A stretch of DNA of 64,000 bases from Bog-756 sp963830165 (lineage in GTDB: Bacteria > Actinomycetota > Acidimicrobiia > Acidimicrobiales > RAAP-2). The position numbers and the translations under genes are program-made. The notes beneath the pieces are model-generated. The model ran no database searches and had not been told where the DNA came from. It was given only the letters and a program-made list of their open reading frames with translations. The stretch is from contig CAWHKZ010000004.1 of the NCBI GenBank assembly GCA_963830165.1, positions 70,778-134,777 on the forward strand, in the 5' to 3' direction. Shown here piece by piece: positions 41,895-51,005 of the stretch (its first letter is position 1; each line of letters begins with the position of its first letter).

Positions 41895-43355
41895 TCAGCG
41901 ACCGGTGCCGGTCACCGGGGGCGACGACGCCAGCCGCTCGCGCAGGCCGGCCCGGTCGAGCTTGCCGAGCACGGAGGTGGGGAGCTCGTCGGCGAACACC
42001 ACGTACTCGGGCACCTTGAAGGTGGAGAGCCGCGACGCGCAGTGGGCCACCAGCTCTCCGGGCGTGACCGGCCCGGACGCCACGACGACGGCACCCACCC
42101 GCTCCCCCAGCTCCTCGTCGGGCAGCCCGACCACCCCGACGTCGACCACCAGGGGGTGGTCCCGCAGCACCGCTTCGACCTCGACGGGCCCGAACTTCTC
42201 CCCACCCCGGTTGATGGTGTCGGAGATGCGGCCGGCCAGGAAGAGGTAGCCCTCGGGGTCCCGCCAACCGGTGTCGCCGGTACGCAGCCATTCGTCGGTG
42301 GTGTTCTGGGCCGCGCGCACGCAGAACTCGCCGGTCCCGCCCTCCCGGACGGGCTCCCCCGTGGCCGGGTCGACGATGCGGACCTCCACCCCGGGCAGGG
42401 GCCGGCCGACCGAGCCGAACCGGTCGCCCCGCCGGTGGTCGTCGGGGGTCAGCGAGGCGTAGGCCCCGAGGGTCTCGGTCTGGCCGAAGGTATTGGAGAA
42501 GTCCACGTCCGGCAGGGCGGCGACGGCCCGGCGCACCAGGTCGACGGGGGCGGCGGCGGCGCCGTAGTTGAGGGAGCGCAGCGAACGGAGGTCGGTCGAC
42601 GCGAAGCGCGGGTGGTCGAGGATGCGCCGGAGCATGGTCGGCACCACGAAGGTCTGCGCGACCTTTTGCCGCTCGACCTGATCGAGCCACGTACCGGCGT
42701 CGAACCTCGGCAGCACCACCAGCTTCTTGCCCTGGTGGAGCGAGACGAGGAGGCCGAGCGTGCCGCCGATGTGGAAGATCGGCGCCGACATCATGTCGAC
42801 CACCTGTTCGGCCTGCGGGTCGATGGGCTTGCCGTAGTAGGCCAGGCGGTCGGCCAGGACCCGGTGACTGATGGCGACCGGCTTGGGCAGGCCGGTGGTG
42901 CCGCTGGTGAAGAGGATCAGGGCGGTGTCGTCCCCCCCGCCCGTGGTGGGCGGCATGTCACCGGGCTCGGCCGAGCCGACCTCCACCTCGCCGAGGACCG
43001 GGCCGGGCACCGCGGCGGCCAGTCGACCGAGGTGGTCGGTGCCGGCCACGCCGACCGTGGCCCCCGCCAGGCCCACCAGCTGCTCGAGCTCCCCCACGGT
43101 GAGGTACGCGTTCATCTGCGCGCTGGCCGCCCCCAACCGGGCGCAGGCCAGGATGGTGGCCACCGACAGCACACTGCCCAGGTTGACCAGGGCGACCCGG
43201 TCGCCGGGACCCACACCGGCCGACGCCAGGGCGGCCCCGACCTGGCGGGTCGCCGTCTCGAGCTCCCGGTAGGTGCACGACGTGTCGCCGACGACGAGCG
43301 CCACGCGGTCCGGCACGGCGGTCAGCGGGGGGTCGGTGGCGTGTCCGGCGTTCAT
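41895..43355 (-). CDS. AMP-dependent acyl-CoA synthetase/ligase
   Basis: The 486-residue ANL-superfamily enzyme starts at ATG 43355. It has the P-loop LFTSGTTGLPKPV, the aromatic/acyl pocket FSNTFGQTETLGAY, motif TGDTGWRDPEGY, hinge NRGGEKFGPVEVE and the catalytic Lys in LGKLDR near the C-terminus. It activates a carboxylic acid to its CoA thioester through an acyl-adenylate, the entry step to the neighbouring enzymes. The length is slightly shorter than the usual 500-540 because the N-terminal region is compact. Confidence 0.9.
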   Translation of the reverse strand: MNAGHATDPPLTAVPDRVALVVGDTSCTYRELETATRQVGAALASAGVGPGDRVALVNLGSVLSVATILACARLGAASAQMNAYLTVGELEQLVGLAGATVGVAGTDHLGRLAAAVPGPVLGEVEVGSAEPGDMPPTTGGGDDTALILFTSGTTGLPKPVAISHRVLADRLAYYGKPIDPQAEQVVDMMSAPIFHIGGTLGLLVSLHQGKKLVVLPRFDAGTWLDQVERQKVAQTFVVPTMLRRILDHPRFASTDLRSLRSLNYGAAAAPVDLVRRAVAALPDVDFSNTFGQTETLGAYASLTPDDHRRGDRFGSVGRPLPGVEVRIVDPATGEPVREGGTGEFCVRAAQNTTDEWLRTGDTGWRDPEGYLFLAGRISDTINRGGEKFGPVEVEAVLRDHPLVVDVGVVGLPDEELGERVGAVVVASGPVTPGELVAHCASRLSTFKVPEYVVFADELPTSVLGKLDRAGLRERLASSPPVTGTGR

Positions 43356-43503
43356 CGGCGGCGTCCTTGGCGTGGGCCGGGTCGACGGCGACGCGGCATC
43401 CGGGACGTGACCCGTCCCGACGGGCACCGATCGTAGGCCCGCCGTCCCCGGCCCGCCGGGACCGGGCTGCGTCGGGGCCCGTCGGGGTCCGTCGGACCTG
43501 CGG

Positions 43504-44463
43504 TCAGTCCGTGTCGACCAGTCCGATGACGCCCGGGGGGAGCTTGTCGTCCACGGCGTGGGCCAGGCGCCGCGAGCGGGACCGGACCGACAGGAGCTGC
43601 TCGTAGCTGTCGTCCGCTCCCTTCATGCCCGAGATCAGCGGCGAGTGGGCGAGGTACACGGCCCCGGTGAACATGAGCAGGAGCGAGGCGGCCTCCAGCG
43701 GGCCGTAGGCGCCCGACGTCCGCAGGTCGTCGCCGAAGATGCCGATGCCGATGGCGAGGCTGACGAGGGGGTCCACCAGCACGAGGGACGTCTGGGAGGC
43801 GGCGATCGGCCCGGCGTGGAATGCGTTCTGGGCCAGGAACACCGAGGCGAGGCCGCACACGGCCATGGCGTAGGTCTCCCAGTGGACGAACAGGTGGGTC
43901 CAGTCGGAGGCGACGATGTCACCGACCGACTTGATCAGCGCCGCCGTGAAGGCGAACCCGATCGCGCCGGCCGTCCCGAACATCGCCGCCCGCCACCAGC
44001 GCGGGCCCCGGAGGGCGGCCAGGACGGCCAGCACCACCCCCGCGACGCAGAGCACCCCCGTGACGATCCAGTCCCTGCCGCTCGGGACCTGCCCGCCGCT
44101 GCGGGGGTCGGCGAACACGAGGAAGCCGGCGAGGCCCCCGGCGGCCACCAGGCACGCCGTCCACTCCTGCCAGCCGATCCGGAACCGGAACCAGGTGGCC
44201 AGCATGAGGACGAGCAGCAGGAGCTCGGTGGTGAGGACCGGTTGGACCTGGCTCAGGTCGCCGAGGTGCAGGGCGAACGCCTGGCAGAGGAACGAGGCGA
44301 CCATGCAGGCGAACCCGAGGAGCCAGACGCCCCGCTTCACCGCGTGCGTCAACAGGCTCAATTTCATGGTCGAGTCGGCCGGGGCGTCCTCCACACCCAT
44401 CCGCTGCAGGATGCTGGTGAGGGCGTTGGCCAACGCCGCCGTCAGCGCGAGGACGTAGACCAT
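43504..44463 (-). CDS. DMT-superfamily (EamA-like) membrane protein
   Basis: The 319-residue protein starts at ATG 44463 (VYVLALTAALANALTSILQ). Nine or ten hydrophobic helices include VWLLGFACMVASFLCQAFAL and LLLLVLMLATWF, and two related halves are separated near residue 150, as in drug/metabolite transporters. The C-terminal 45 residues are cytosolic and charged. Close relatives in actinobacteria are annotated as DMT transporters without known substrate. It is probably its own unit, 186 bp from the upstream gene. Confidence 0.82.
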   Translation of the reverse strand: MVYVLALTAALANALTSILQRMGVEDAPADSTMKLSLLTHAVKRGVWLLGFACMVASFLCQAFALHLGDLSQVQPVLTTELLLLVLMLATWFRFRIGWQEWTACLVAAGGLAGFLVFADPRSGGQVPSGRDWIVTGVLCVAGVVLAVLAALRGPRWWRAAMFGTAGAIGFAFTAALIKSVGDIVASDWTHLFVHWETYAMAVCGLASVFLAQNAFHAGPIAASQTSLVLVDPLVSLAIGIGIFGDDLRTSGAYGPLEAASLLLMFTGAVYLAHSPLISGMKGADDSYEQLLSVRSRSRRLAHAVDDKLPPGVIGLVDTD

Positions 44464-44649
44464 GGCAGCCGGGGCGTTCGGCCCCTGTCGATGTCGTGTG
44501 CGGCCGCCCTGCCCTGTTCGCGATCGCACTGTCCGGTCCTGCTTCGGGTACACAGAAGCCTCCCCATGCCCGGACGTCCCGCGATCACACCACCCACCAG
44601 ATCGCTGCGCCCGATCGGTCGAGGCCAGTGTATGCGGTCGTCCCAGCCG

Positions 44650-45504
44650 TCAATCGGGAGCCTCGCGCTCGGGCAGGAACTCGGAGGCGAAGGCCCGGAT
44701 GCTCTCGATGGCGTCCGACGTCCTCCGCCACGGCGTGACGAAGAGCCGGTCGACCCCGGCCTCGGCGTACCGGTCGACGTCGGACGGGTCCTGGAGCTCA
44801 CCGCCCAGGGTCACCTCGGTCCGTCCGTCGCGCCCGGCCCGCTCCCGGAGCTCGGCGAGCCTGGCCACCGCCGCCGGGACCTCCTCCAGACCGTGGTTCA
44901 TGGGCACCCACCCGTCACCGACTGTTGCGGCCCGGCGGAGGGCGGCGGCGCCGTCCCCGCCGATGTGGAGTCGGGGTCCGGGGCGCTGGACCGGCTTGGG
45001 CTCGAACATGACCGGGTCGAAGTCGAAGAACCGGCCGTGGTGCTCCACCACCGGTTCGGACCAGAGCCGGCGGCACACGTCGATGGCCTCGTCCACCCGG
45101 GCCCCCCGGGAGTCGAAGTCGAGGCCGACGGCGTCCCACTCGGCGCGCAGCCAGCTGGCCCCGATGCCGAAGTCGAGGCGCCCGCCCGAGAGCCGGTCGA
45201 GGGTGGCGGCGGCCCGGGCGGTCACGAAGGGGTGGCGGAGGCCGATGTTGAACACCTGGGTGCCGAAACGGATGCGTTCCGTGGTGGCGGCCAGGAAGCC
45301 GAGGTAGACCAACGCGTCGAACACCGGGAGCTGCGGGGGGATGGGTGGGTGGTCCTGGCCGGCGTGGGGACTGCCCCCCATGTCGACCGGGAGCACCAGG
45401 TGCTCGGGGATCCACACCGAGTCGAAACCCAGGCGGTCGGCCTCCTCGGTCACGTCCTGCCAGGCCGTCGGGTTGAGCCGGCCGAGTGAGATCGCGTACT
45501 TCAC
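44650..45504 (-). CDS. LLM-class F420-dependent oxidoreductase
   Basis: The 284-residue luciferase-like protein starts at ATG 45504. It has a TIM-barrel N-terminus (AISLGRLNPTAWQDVTEEADRLG), WIPEHLVLP, and the conserved RLDFGIGASWLRAEWDAVGLDF block of F420-dependent LLM enzymes (TIGR03619-type), then HIGGDGAAALRRAATVGDGW. It probably uses F420 for hydride transfer on an unknown substrate. The neighbouring thioesterase is on the same strand, 106 bp away. Confidence 0.9.
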   Translation of the reverse strand: MKYAISLGRLNPTAWQDVTEEADRLGFDSVWIPEHLVLPVDMGGSPHAGQDHPPIPPQLPVFDALVYLGFLAATTERIRFGTQVFNIGLRHPFVTARAAATLDRLSGGRLDFGIGASWLRAEWDAVGLDFDSRGARVDEAIDVCRRLWSEPVVEHHGRFFDFDPVMFEPKPVQRPGPRLHIGGDGAAALRRAATVGDGWVPMNHGLEEVPAAVARLAELRERAGRDGRTEVTLGGELQDPSDVDRYAEAGVDRLFVTPWRRTSDAIESIRAFASEFLPEREAPD

Positions 45505-45610
45505 GGTGGCGCTGCCTCTCCGGTCGGCGAGTGGGGCGGGGTGACGCGGTGGTGGGGCGGGGCCGACCTGCGCTCAACGTAGCGGGGCCGGTGACCGGCG
45601 GCCCGGACGC

Positions 45611-46492
45611 TCACAGGCGCGCCTCGACGGGCAGGGACACGGCCGCCCCCTCGTCCCCGAAGGGCCGGATCAGCCCCTCCTGGACGAACGAGGCGAGCAG
45701 CGCCCCACCCTCGGTGAAGACCTGGCCGCGTACGTAGGACATGCCCCCGCCCACGTGGGTGCTCTCGTGGTGGTACAGCAGCCATCCCTCCCAGGCCACG
45801 GGATCGTGGAAGGTCACCGTGATCGTCATGACCGCGGTGGACAGGCTCCGGTGGGCCTGGGACGTGCCCACCCCGGGGTGGGCCCGCATGGTGGCCGAGA
45901 TCGAGAGGTGGCCGGTGAAGTGGGCGACCAGCGCCCGGGCCAGGTCCGGGCGGTCGGGCACCACGTCGTAGTGCAGCCAGGCGTCGAGCACCGGTGGCCC
46001 CACCTCGTCGGGGTCGTTGGGATCGGCCACGTCGACCAGGCGGAGGGTGCGCCCGTCCATGGGCATCTCGACGGGCAGCGCGGTGTCCGGGCCGGCCACG
46101 TCGGGCATGCGGTCGGCCCGGCGGATCACGTCCGCCTCGACGGTGTCGGCCAGGATGCTCACCGTCGCGCAACGGCGGTCGCCCTGGCCGACGGTGACCA
46201 CCGCGGCGGCGGTGGTGCGGCCCTCGTGGGTCACGTCGACGTCGAACCACAGCGGGCGGTCGTCGTCGACCGCCCGGCTGAACACGGCGTGGGCCGACCG
46301 CACCGTGTGGCGGGGCAGGGTCCTGGAGACGGCGACCACCGACTGGGCCAGGTACTGGCTGCCGTCCACCACCCGACGGGCGCCGCCGTCGCTCGCTCCC
46401 GTCCAGCGGCCCCCGCCGGCCGGCTCGACGTCGAAGAGCTCGAGCATCCGGTGCACGCTCGACCGGGCGGGCGCCCCGTCGCCCGTCGTCAA
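45611..46492 (-). CDS. Acyl-CoA thioesterase II (TesB-like, double hotdog)
   Basis: The 293-residue protein contains FDVEPAGGGRWTGASDGG near the N-terminus and SQYLAQSVVAV, the TesB-like GxxLAQA phrase. The second hotdog has HYDVVPDRPDLARALVAHFTGHLSISATMRAH and SLSTAVMTITVTFH. I chose the TTG start at 46492 because it overlaps the upstream stop by 4 bp (TTGA), the usual coupling here; ATG 46447 is the alternative. It hydrolyses acyl-CoA to free acid and CoA. Confidence 0.85.
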   Translation of the reverse strand: MTTGDGAPARSSVHRMLELFDVEPAGGGRWTGASDGGARRVVDGSQYLAQSVVAVSRTLPRHTVRSAHAVFSRAVDDDRPLWFDVDVTHEGRTTAAAVVTVGQGDRRCATVSILADTVEADVIRRADRMPDVAGPDTALPVEMPMDGRTLRLVDVADPNDPDEVGPPVLDAWLHYDVVPDRPDLARALVAHFTGHLSISATMRAHPGVGTSQAHRSLSTAVMTITVTFHDPVAWEGWLLYHHESTHVGGGMSYVRGQVFTEGGALLASFVQEGLIRPFGDEGAAVSLPVEARL

Positions 46493-46884
46493 CGTCCCGA
46501 CACGGCCGGGTCCGCCGCCCCCACCCGCACCTCGACAACGTCCTGGAAGAACGCCAGGTAGCCGGCCAGGCGGGCGACCTCGGGATACGGGTCCCGGTAG
46601 GTCCAGGCGAGGACCTCGGGTCCGTCCGCACCGCCGGCAAGCCGGAGGTAGCTGGCCGTCCCCTTGTAGGGGCAGCGACTGGTCCGGTCGTCTGAGGCGA
46701 ACAGGTCGAGGCGCACGTCGTCGGGGGGGAAGTAGACGACCAGCCCGTGGTCCTGCTCGTCGACCACGAGGCACCGGGTGCTGTCGGCGAGCACCCGACC
46801 GGCCGCCGTGGCCGTCATGCGGTTGCGCCGGGCCAGGACGTCGACCCGGTAGTCGGGCCGCTCCACGTACCCCGAGTGTTCCAT
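46489..46884 (-). CDS. DUF427 domain protein
   Basis: The 131-residue protein starts at ATG 46884. It has the DUF427 core: RVLADSTRCLVVDEQDHGLVVYFP, the phrase SRCPYKGTASYLRL (CPxKGxAxYw is diagnostic), and WTYRDPYPEVARLAGYLAFF. It is a small beta-rich protein of unknown biochemistry. It is coupled to the thioesterase and divergent from the monooxygenase-like gene at 46982. Confidence 0.88.
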   Translation of the reverse strand: MEHSGYVERPDYRVDVLARRNRMTATAAGRVLADSTRCLVVDEQDHGLVVYFPPDDVRLDLFASDDRTSRCPYKGTASYLRLAGGADGPEVLAWTYRDPYPEVARLAGYLAFFQDVVEVRVGAADPAVSGR

Positions 46885-46981
46885 GGCACCTCCCCGCCGG
46901 CCCCGTCGGACCGTCACGGCGCATCGTAATGTGCACGGTGGGGCCCGCCCGGGAACCGGGAGCAGAGACGGGAGTCGGCAC

Positions 46982-47284
46982 ATGATCATCGTGGTGGGCA
47001 TCTTCGAGGTGGCCGAGGAGGACCGGCTGCGCTTCCTCGCGTCCAAGACGGACCAGGTCTCGGCCACCCTGGCCGAGAAGGGGTGCGTCGACTACTCGTT
47101 CGCCGCCGACGGGCTCCACCCCACCCGGGTGCGCCTGGCCGAGCGGTGGGACACCATGGAGGACCTCGAGGCGCACGTGGCGGGGCTGCGGGCCGCACCG
47201 GCCCCGTCGGCGCCGGCCGTGCCGTCGACCATGGTCGACATGGCCGTCTACGAGGCGACACCGGCGACGCCGCCCTGGGCCTGA
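46982..47284 (+). CDS. Antibiotic biosynthesis monooxygenase (ABM)-type dimeric ferredoxin-fold protein
   Basis: The 100-residue protein starts at ATG 46982. It has the ABM pattern: VVGIFEVAEEDRLRFLA, a central GCVDYSFAAD strand and ERWDTMEDLEAHVAG. Members are small monooxygenases or quinol-modifying enzymes working as dimers, and many have no known substrate. The tail is Ala/Pro-rich. Confidence 0.82.
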   Translation: MIIVVGIFEVAEEDRLRFLASKTDQVSATLAEKGCVDYSFAADGLHPTRVRLAERWDTMEDLEAHVAGLRAAPAPSAPAVPSTMVDMAVYEATPATPPWA

Positions 47285-47292
47285 CCGGCCGC

Positions 47293-47739
47293 TCAGGCGG
47301 TGAACTCCCACCACTGCAGCTCGCACAGCATGGGTAGGAGGAAGCCGACGTAGAGCGAGTGGATCTTCACGACCTCCTGGTCGTCGACGGTGATGTCGAT
47401 GAGGTCGACCCGACCGTCCGACGCCGCGAACGCCGCGGCGCGGTCCCGGGCGGCGTGCAGTTCCGCCGCCGTCCCGACGGCGAACCCGAAGTGGTCCATG
47501 CGGGGGCCCACCATGGGCTGCTCGTCGGCGATCAGGAAGAGGAACTGGTCCCAGTGGCCACAGGCGAGCACCAGGCGACGCCGGTCCTCGGTCATCACGT
47601 CGAGCTCCTCGAATCCGAACACCTCGCCCCAGAAGCGGCAGATGTCCGCCCGGTGTCCGGCGTCGAGCAGCTCGGCCGGAAGGCTCATGGCCACGTGGTT
47701 GAGCCGCGGGTTCCCGCTCGGGAAGAGGGGGTCGGCCAT
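47293..47739 (-). CDS. VOC family protein
   Basis: The 148-residue protein starts at ATG 47739, one base into the stop of the upstream alcohol dehydrogenase gene. It has RLNHVAMSLPAE, FWGEVFGFEEL, and MDHFGFAVGTAAELHAARDRAA, so both halves of the VOC fold with His ligands are visible. The end (VYVGFLLPMLCELQWWEF) replaces the usual metal Glu strand. It may act with the dehydrogenase; the substrate is unknown. Confidence 0.82.
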   Translation of the reverse strand: MADPLFPSGNPRLNHVAMSLPAELLDAGHRADICRFWGEVFGFEELDVMTEDRRRLVLACGHWDQFLFLIADEQPMVGPRMDHFGFAVGTAAELHAARDRAAAFAASDGRVDLIDITVDDQEVVKIHSLYVGFLLPMLCELQWWEFTA

Positions 47740-48806
47740 CAGCCGACCCGGGCCGACGACGGCGGGCCCCCGGCACGGCCCGGGAGCCGGGGTGCGACCA
47801 TGACCTTGCCGGCGAAGCGCCCCTGGGCCAGACCGGCCAGCGCGTCGGACAGGCCGTCGAGCGGGACGTCGTCGGCCTCGATCAGGAGATCGGACGGGAA
47901 GCCGTCGGTGGCCAGCAGCTCGAGGGCCCGTTCGAACCCGCCGAGGTCGTAGACGAAGGAACCGACCACCGACAGCTCGTTGAGGATGCAGCGGTTGGGG
48001 TCGAACGCCGGTCGCTCGATCCCGGACCCCACGAGGGCGAGGGTGCCACCCCGGCGTAGCTGGTCGAAGCCGGCCTCCATGGCCGACCGCCTGCCCGAGC
48101 ACTCGAGCACCACGTCGACCGCCCGGGTGGCCATCCGCTCGGGCTCCCACGCCGGGAAGGTCTCGAGTTCGGACGGGTCCAGCACCTCGTCCGCCCCCAG
48201 GTCGCGGGCCAGGCGCCGGCGCCGCTCGCCGGGCTCGACGGCGAGGACCGGGCCGATCCCACGGGCCACCAGTGCGGCGATCGAGAGGGCCCCGATCGGA
48301 CCGGCCCCGATCACCATCACCGAGTCGCCGGGGACGGCGCCGGACCGCGTGATCCCGTGGAGGGCGACGGCGAGCGGCTCGGCGAGGGCCGCCACCCGGG
48401 GGCTCAGCCCCGCGGGGATCCGGAGCACCGCGCCGGTGGAGACCCGGACGTAGCGGGCGAACGCCCCGTCGAAGTGGGCCACGATCGAGCCCTGGCGCTC
48501 ACACTGTGACGGCTTGCCCTCGAGGCAGCGGCGGCAGGCCCCGCAGCGCGGCGAGGGCCCCCCGACCACCGCGTCGCCGACGGCCCACTCCTCGACGCCG
48601 TCGCCTGTGGCGGCCACCGTGCCGGTCCACTCGTGGCCGGCCACCAGGCCGGGTTCGCCGGCCCAGCCCTCGAGGAGCAGGTGGATGTCGGAGCCGCAGA
48701 TGCCACAGTGGTCCACCTCGATCAGGAGCTCACCCGCACCCGGACGGGGCACGGGCCGCTCCTCCACCTCCACCACGCCCGGCCGCTGGTACACCGCGAC
48801 CGGCAT
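47739..48806 (-). CDS. Zinc-dependent alcohol dehydrogenase (MDR family)
   Basis: The 355-residue protein starts at ATG 48806. The catalytic zinc site is CGICGSDIH and GHEWTGTV. The structural zinc cysteines are in CGACRRCLEGKPSQC, and the Rossmann loop is VIGAGPIGALS. It resembles sorbitol/threonine dehydrogenases and probably oxidises a secondary alcohol or polyol with NAD. It is coupled to the VOC gene and divergent from the ABC exporter operon at 49128. Confidence 0.9.
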   Translation of the reverse strand: MPVAVYQRPGVVEVEERPVPRPGAGELLIEVDHCGICGSDIHLLLEGWAGEPGLVAGHEWTGTVAATGDGVEEWAVGDAVVGGPSPRCGACRRCLEGKPSQCERQGSIVAHFDGAFARYVRVSTGAVLRIPAGLSPRVAALAEPLAVALHGITRSGAVPGDSVMVIGAGPIGALSIAALVARGIGPVLAVEPGERRRRLARDLGADEVLDPSELETFPAWEPERMATRAVDVVLECSGRRSAMEAGFDQLRRGGTLALVGSGIERPAFDPNRCILNELSVVGSFVYDLGGFERALELLATDGFPSDLLIEADDVPLDGLSDALAGLAQGRFAGKVMVAPRLPGRAGGPPSSARVG

Positions 48807-49127
48807 CGTCTCGGGTAGTCCGGTCAGGACCCACCTCCCCCATCGGGCCCTCCGGCCGGGCACGCGGGGCGTCCGGCGGGGAGCTGCCTCGGCGCCACTC
48901 TAGGGGGGCGGTCGCTAGCCTGCACCGACCCCCGACGGCGGTGCTGACCCTCGTCCCCACCTCCTCGACGACCGGACGCGCGGCGGTCGGACGCGCCGCG
49001 GTCGGTGGGCCGGGAGATGCCGACCGTGGCCGCCGTACCGTATCGTCAGGCCCTGACGAGGACACGCCGTCCGTACCGGACCCCGGCACACCGGGGGCAC
49101 GGCCGTCAGAAGGAGCGCAGTCGGGGG
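48807..49127. other. Divergent intergenic region (321 bp)
   Basis: No gene was seen. It contains a tandem imperfect repeat around 48972-49003 (two copies of GGACGCGC followed by a GCGGTC-type block) and the 17-bp palindrome at 49043-49059. It is likely to hold the promoters of the dehydrogenase and the ABC exporter. Confidence 0.5.
49043..49059. promoter_or_regulatory. 17-bp perfect palindrome, candidate repressor operator
   Basis: TCGTCAGG-C-CCTGACGA is a perfect inverted repeat with a one-base centre. It overlaps TATCGT (49041-49046), a possible -10 box, 68 bp before the ABC ATPase start. No regulator gene lies adjacent. Confidence 0.5.
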
Positions 49128-50168
49128 ATGGGTACCGCACCTCACCACACGGGCGCCGTCGCGCCGACGGGGGCCGCCACCGGGCACCGCGACCGGGGGG
49201 CGGCCGTCGAGGTGGACGGGCTGGCCAAGCGCTACCCCAAGGCCGCCGTCGACTCGCTGGCCGGCGTCACGTTCCAGGTCGACCGGGGCGAGGTCTTCGG
49301 CTTCCTCGGGCCCAACGGGGCGGGCAAGTCCACCACCATCGGGATCCTGACCACCCGCATCGTGCCCACCCGCGGCCGGGCCGTGGTGGCCGGGGTCGAC
49401 GTGGTGGCCGACCCGGTCGGCGCCCGCCGGGTGCTCGGGGTGGTCCCCCAGCAGAACAACCTGGACCGCTCCCTGTCGGTCCGCCAGAACCTCCTCTTCC
49501 ACGCCAGCTACCACGGCGTCCCCCGGGCCGAGCGGGTGCGGCGGGCCGACGCCCTGCTCGACCAGTTCGGCCTGGCCGACCGGCCCGACGGCCGACCCGA
49601 CGACTTCTCGGGCGGGCAGATCCAACGGATGATGATCGCCCGGGCCCTGATGCACGCCCCGTCGGTCCTCTTCCTCGACGAGCCCTCGACCGGCCTCGAC
49701 CCCGCGGCACGCCTCTTCCTGTGGGAGAAGGTGGCCGAGCTCAAGGCGGCGGGCACCACGGTGGTCATCACCACCCACGACATGGAGGAGGCGGCCACGC
49801 TCAGCGACCGGGTGGCCATCATCGACCACGGCACCCTGCTGGCCCTCGACACCCCGGCCGCGCTCGTCCAGGGCATGGCCCGCGAGCGCACCCTCGACTG
49901 CTCGGTCGACCCCGGCCCCGGCGCCGATCCCGCCGCCCTCGTCACCGCCATCGGGGCACTGGCCGGGGTCGGTGAGACCGAGCGGCTCGACGACCCACCG
50001 ACGGGGGGCTGGCGACTGCGCATCTACGTGGAGGGGGAGGCCGCGGCATTCGTCGCCCCGGTGGCCCAGACCGTCACCGCCTGCGGTGGCACCCTCACCG
50101 ACGCCCGGCTCGGCGAGCCCAACCTGGAGGACGTCTTCATCCACATGACCGGGAGGGCGCTCCGATGA
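49128..50168 (+). CDS. ABC exporter ATP-binding protein, DrrA/NodI-like
   Basis: The 346-residue protein has Walker A GPNGAGKST, Q-loop VVPQQNNLDRSL (drug-resistance/NodI type), signature FSGGQIQR, Walker B LFLDEPSTGLD and H-loop TTHD. The C-terminal domain ends GEPNLEDVFIHMTGRALR, the hallmark of the DrrA family. ATG 49128 is proposed as start; the upstream extension to 49005 is non-coding in character. It overlaps the permease start by 4 bp. It probably exports a hydrophobic compound. Confidence 0.9.
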   Translation: MGTAPHHTGAVAPTGAATGHRDRGAAVEVDGLAKRYPKAAVDSLAGVTFQVDRGEVFGFLGPNGAGKSTTIGILTTRIVPTRGRAVVAGVDVVADPVGARRVLGVVPQQNNLDRSLSVRQNLLFHASYHGVPRAERVRRADALLDQFGLADRPDGRPDDFSGGQIQRMMIARALMHAPSVLFLDEPSTGLDPAARLFLWEKVAELKAAGTTVVITTHDMEEAATLSDRVAIIDHGTLLALDTPAALVQGMARERTLDCSVDPGPGADPAALVTAIGALAGVGETERLDDPPTGGWRLRIYVEGEAAAFVAPVAQTVTACGGTLTDARLGEPNLEDVFIHMTGRALR

Positions 50169-50977
50169 CCGTCGCCGTGACCGAGGTCGGCGGGGCCGCC
50201 CCCCGCTCGGGGCAGTGGCGCACCGGCCTCGCCATCCTGCGCCGCGACCTCTTCGTCACCGGCCGGGAGTTCCCCGTCTTCCTGGCCCAGGTCATCCTGC
50301 AGCCGCTCTTCCTGCTCTTCGTCTTCGGCAAGGTCCTGACCGAGCTCGGCTACGCCCGCCCGGGATACGAGCTCGTGCTGTTCCCGGGGCTGGTGGCCCT
50401 GGCCGCGGTGCTCACCGGGGTCCAGAGCACGGCGCTGCCGTTGGTCATCGAGTTCTCGTACAGCAACGAGATCGAGGACCGCCTCCTCGCCCCGCTGCCG
50501 GTCAGCGGCGTGGCCCTGGAGAAGGTGGTGTTCGGGGCCATGCGGGCCTTCGTCGCCGCGGCCGTCATGTTCCCCATCGGCGTCTGGATCCTCGGCGCCA
50601 TCCCGTGGCGGGGCTCGGCCACCCCCGCGGTGGTGGCCATCGTCGTCCTCGGCTCGCTGCTCGGCTCGGCCATGGGGCTGATCCTCGGGACCTACGTCCC
50701 CCCGCACCGGATCAACGTGACCTTCGCCCTCGTGCTCACGCCGCTCATCTTCACCGGGTGCAGCCAGTACGCCTGGCCGTCGCTGCACAACCTGCGCTGG
50801 TTCCAGGTGGTCTGCGCGCTGAACCCGATGACCTACGTGAGCGAGGGGCTGCGCGGCCTCATGGTCCCCCGCGTCCCCCACATCCCGACCGTGCTCTGCT
50901 TCGTGGTGGCCACGGGCTACCTCGTGGTGCTGATGGTGGTGGGCATGATCGGCTTCCGGCGACGCGCCCTCGGCTGA
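50165..50977 (+). CDS. ABC-2 type exporter permease, DrrB/NodJ-like
   Basis: The 270-residue protein starts at ATG 50165, overlapping the ATPase stop. It has about six helices, with FLAQVILQPLFLLFVFGKVL, the NEIEDRLLAPLPVSGVALEKVVF loop typical of ABC-2 drug permeases, and LTPLIFTGCSQYAWPSL with LNPMTYVSEGLRGLM. It forms the membrane part of the exporter energised by the protein at 49128. The PIG-L/SDR gene follows 28 bp later. Confidence 0.9.
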   Translation: MTVAVTEVGGAAPRSGQWRTGLAILRRDLFVTGREFPVFLAQVILQPLFLLFVFGKVLTELGYARPGYELVLFPGLVALAAVLTGVQSTALPLVIEFSYSNEIEDRLLAPLPVSGVALEKVVFGAMRAFVAAAVMFPIGVWILGAIPWRGSATPAVVAIVVLGSLLGSAMGLILGTYVPPHRINVTFALVLTPLIFTGCSQYAWPSLHNLRWFQVVCALNPMTYVSEGLRGLMVPRVPHIPTVLCFVVATGYLVVLMVVGMIGFRRRALG

Positions 50978-51005
50978 GCGGCCGGCCCTCCGTTACGCTG
51001 CCGAC

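Noticed and set aside
43440..43500. Repeated GTCGGGGCCCGTCGGGG stretch as a regulatory element
   Set aside because: It is a short GC-rich imperfect repeat between two same-strand genes, and nothing distinguishes it from compositional noise.
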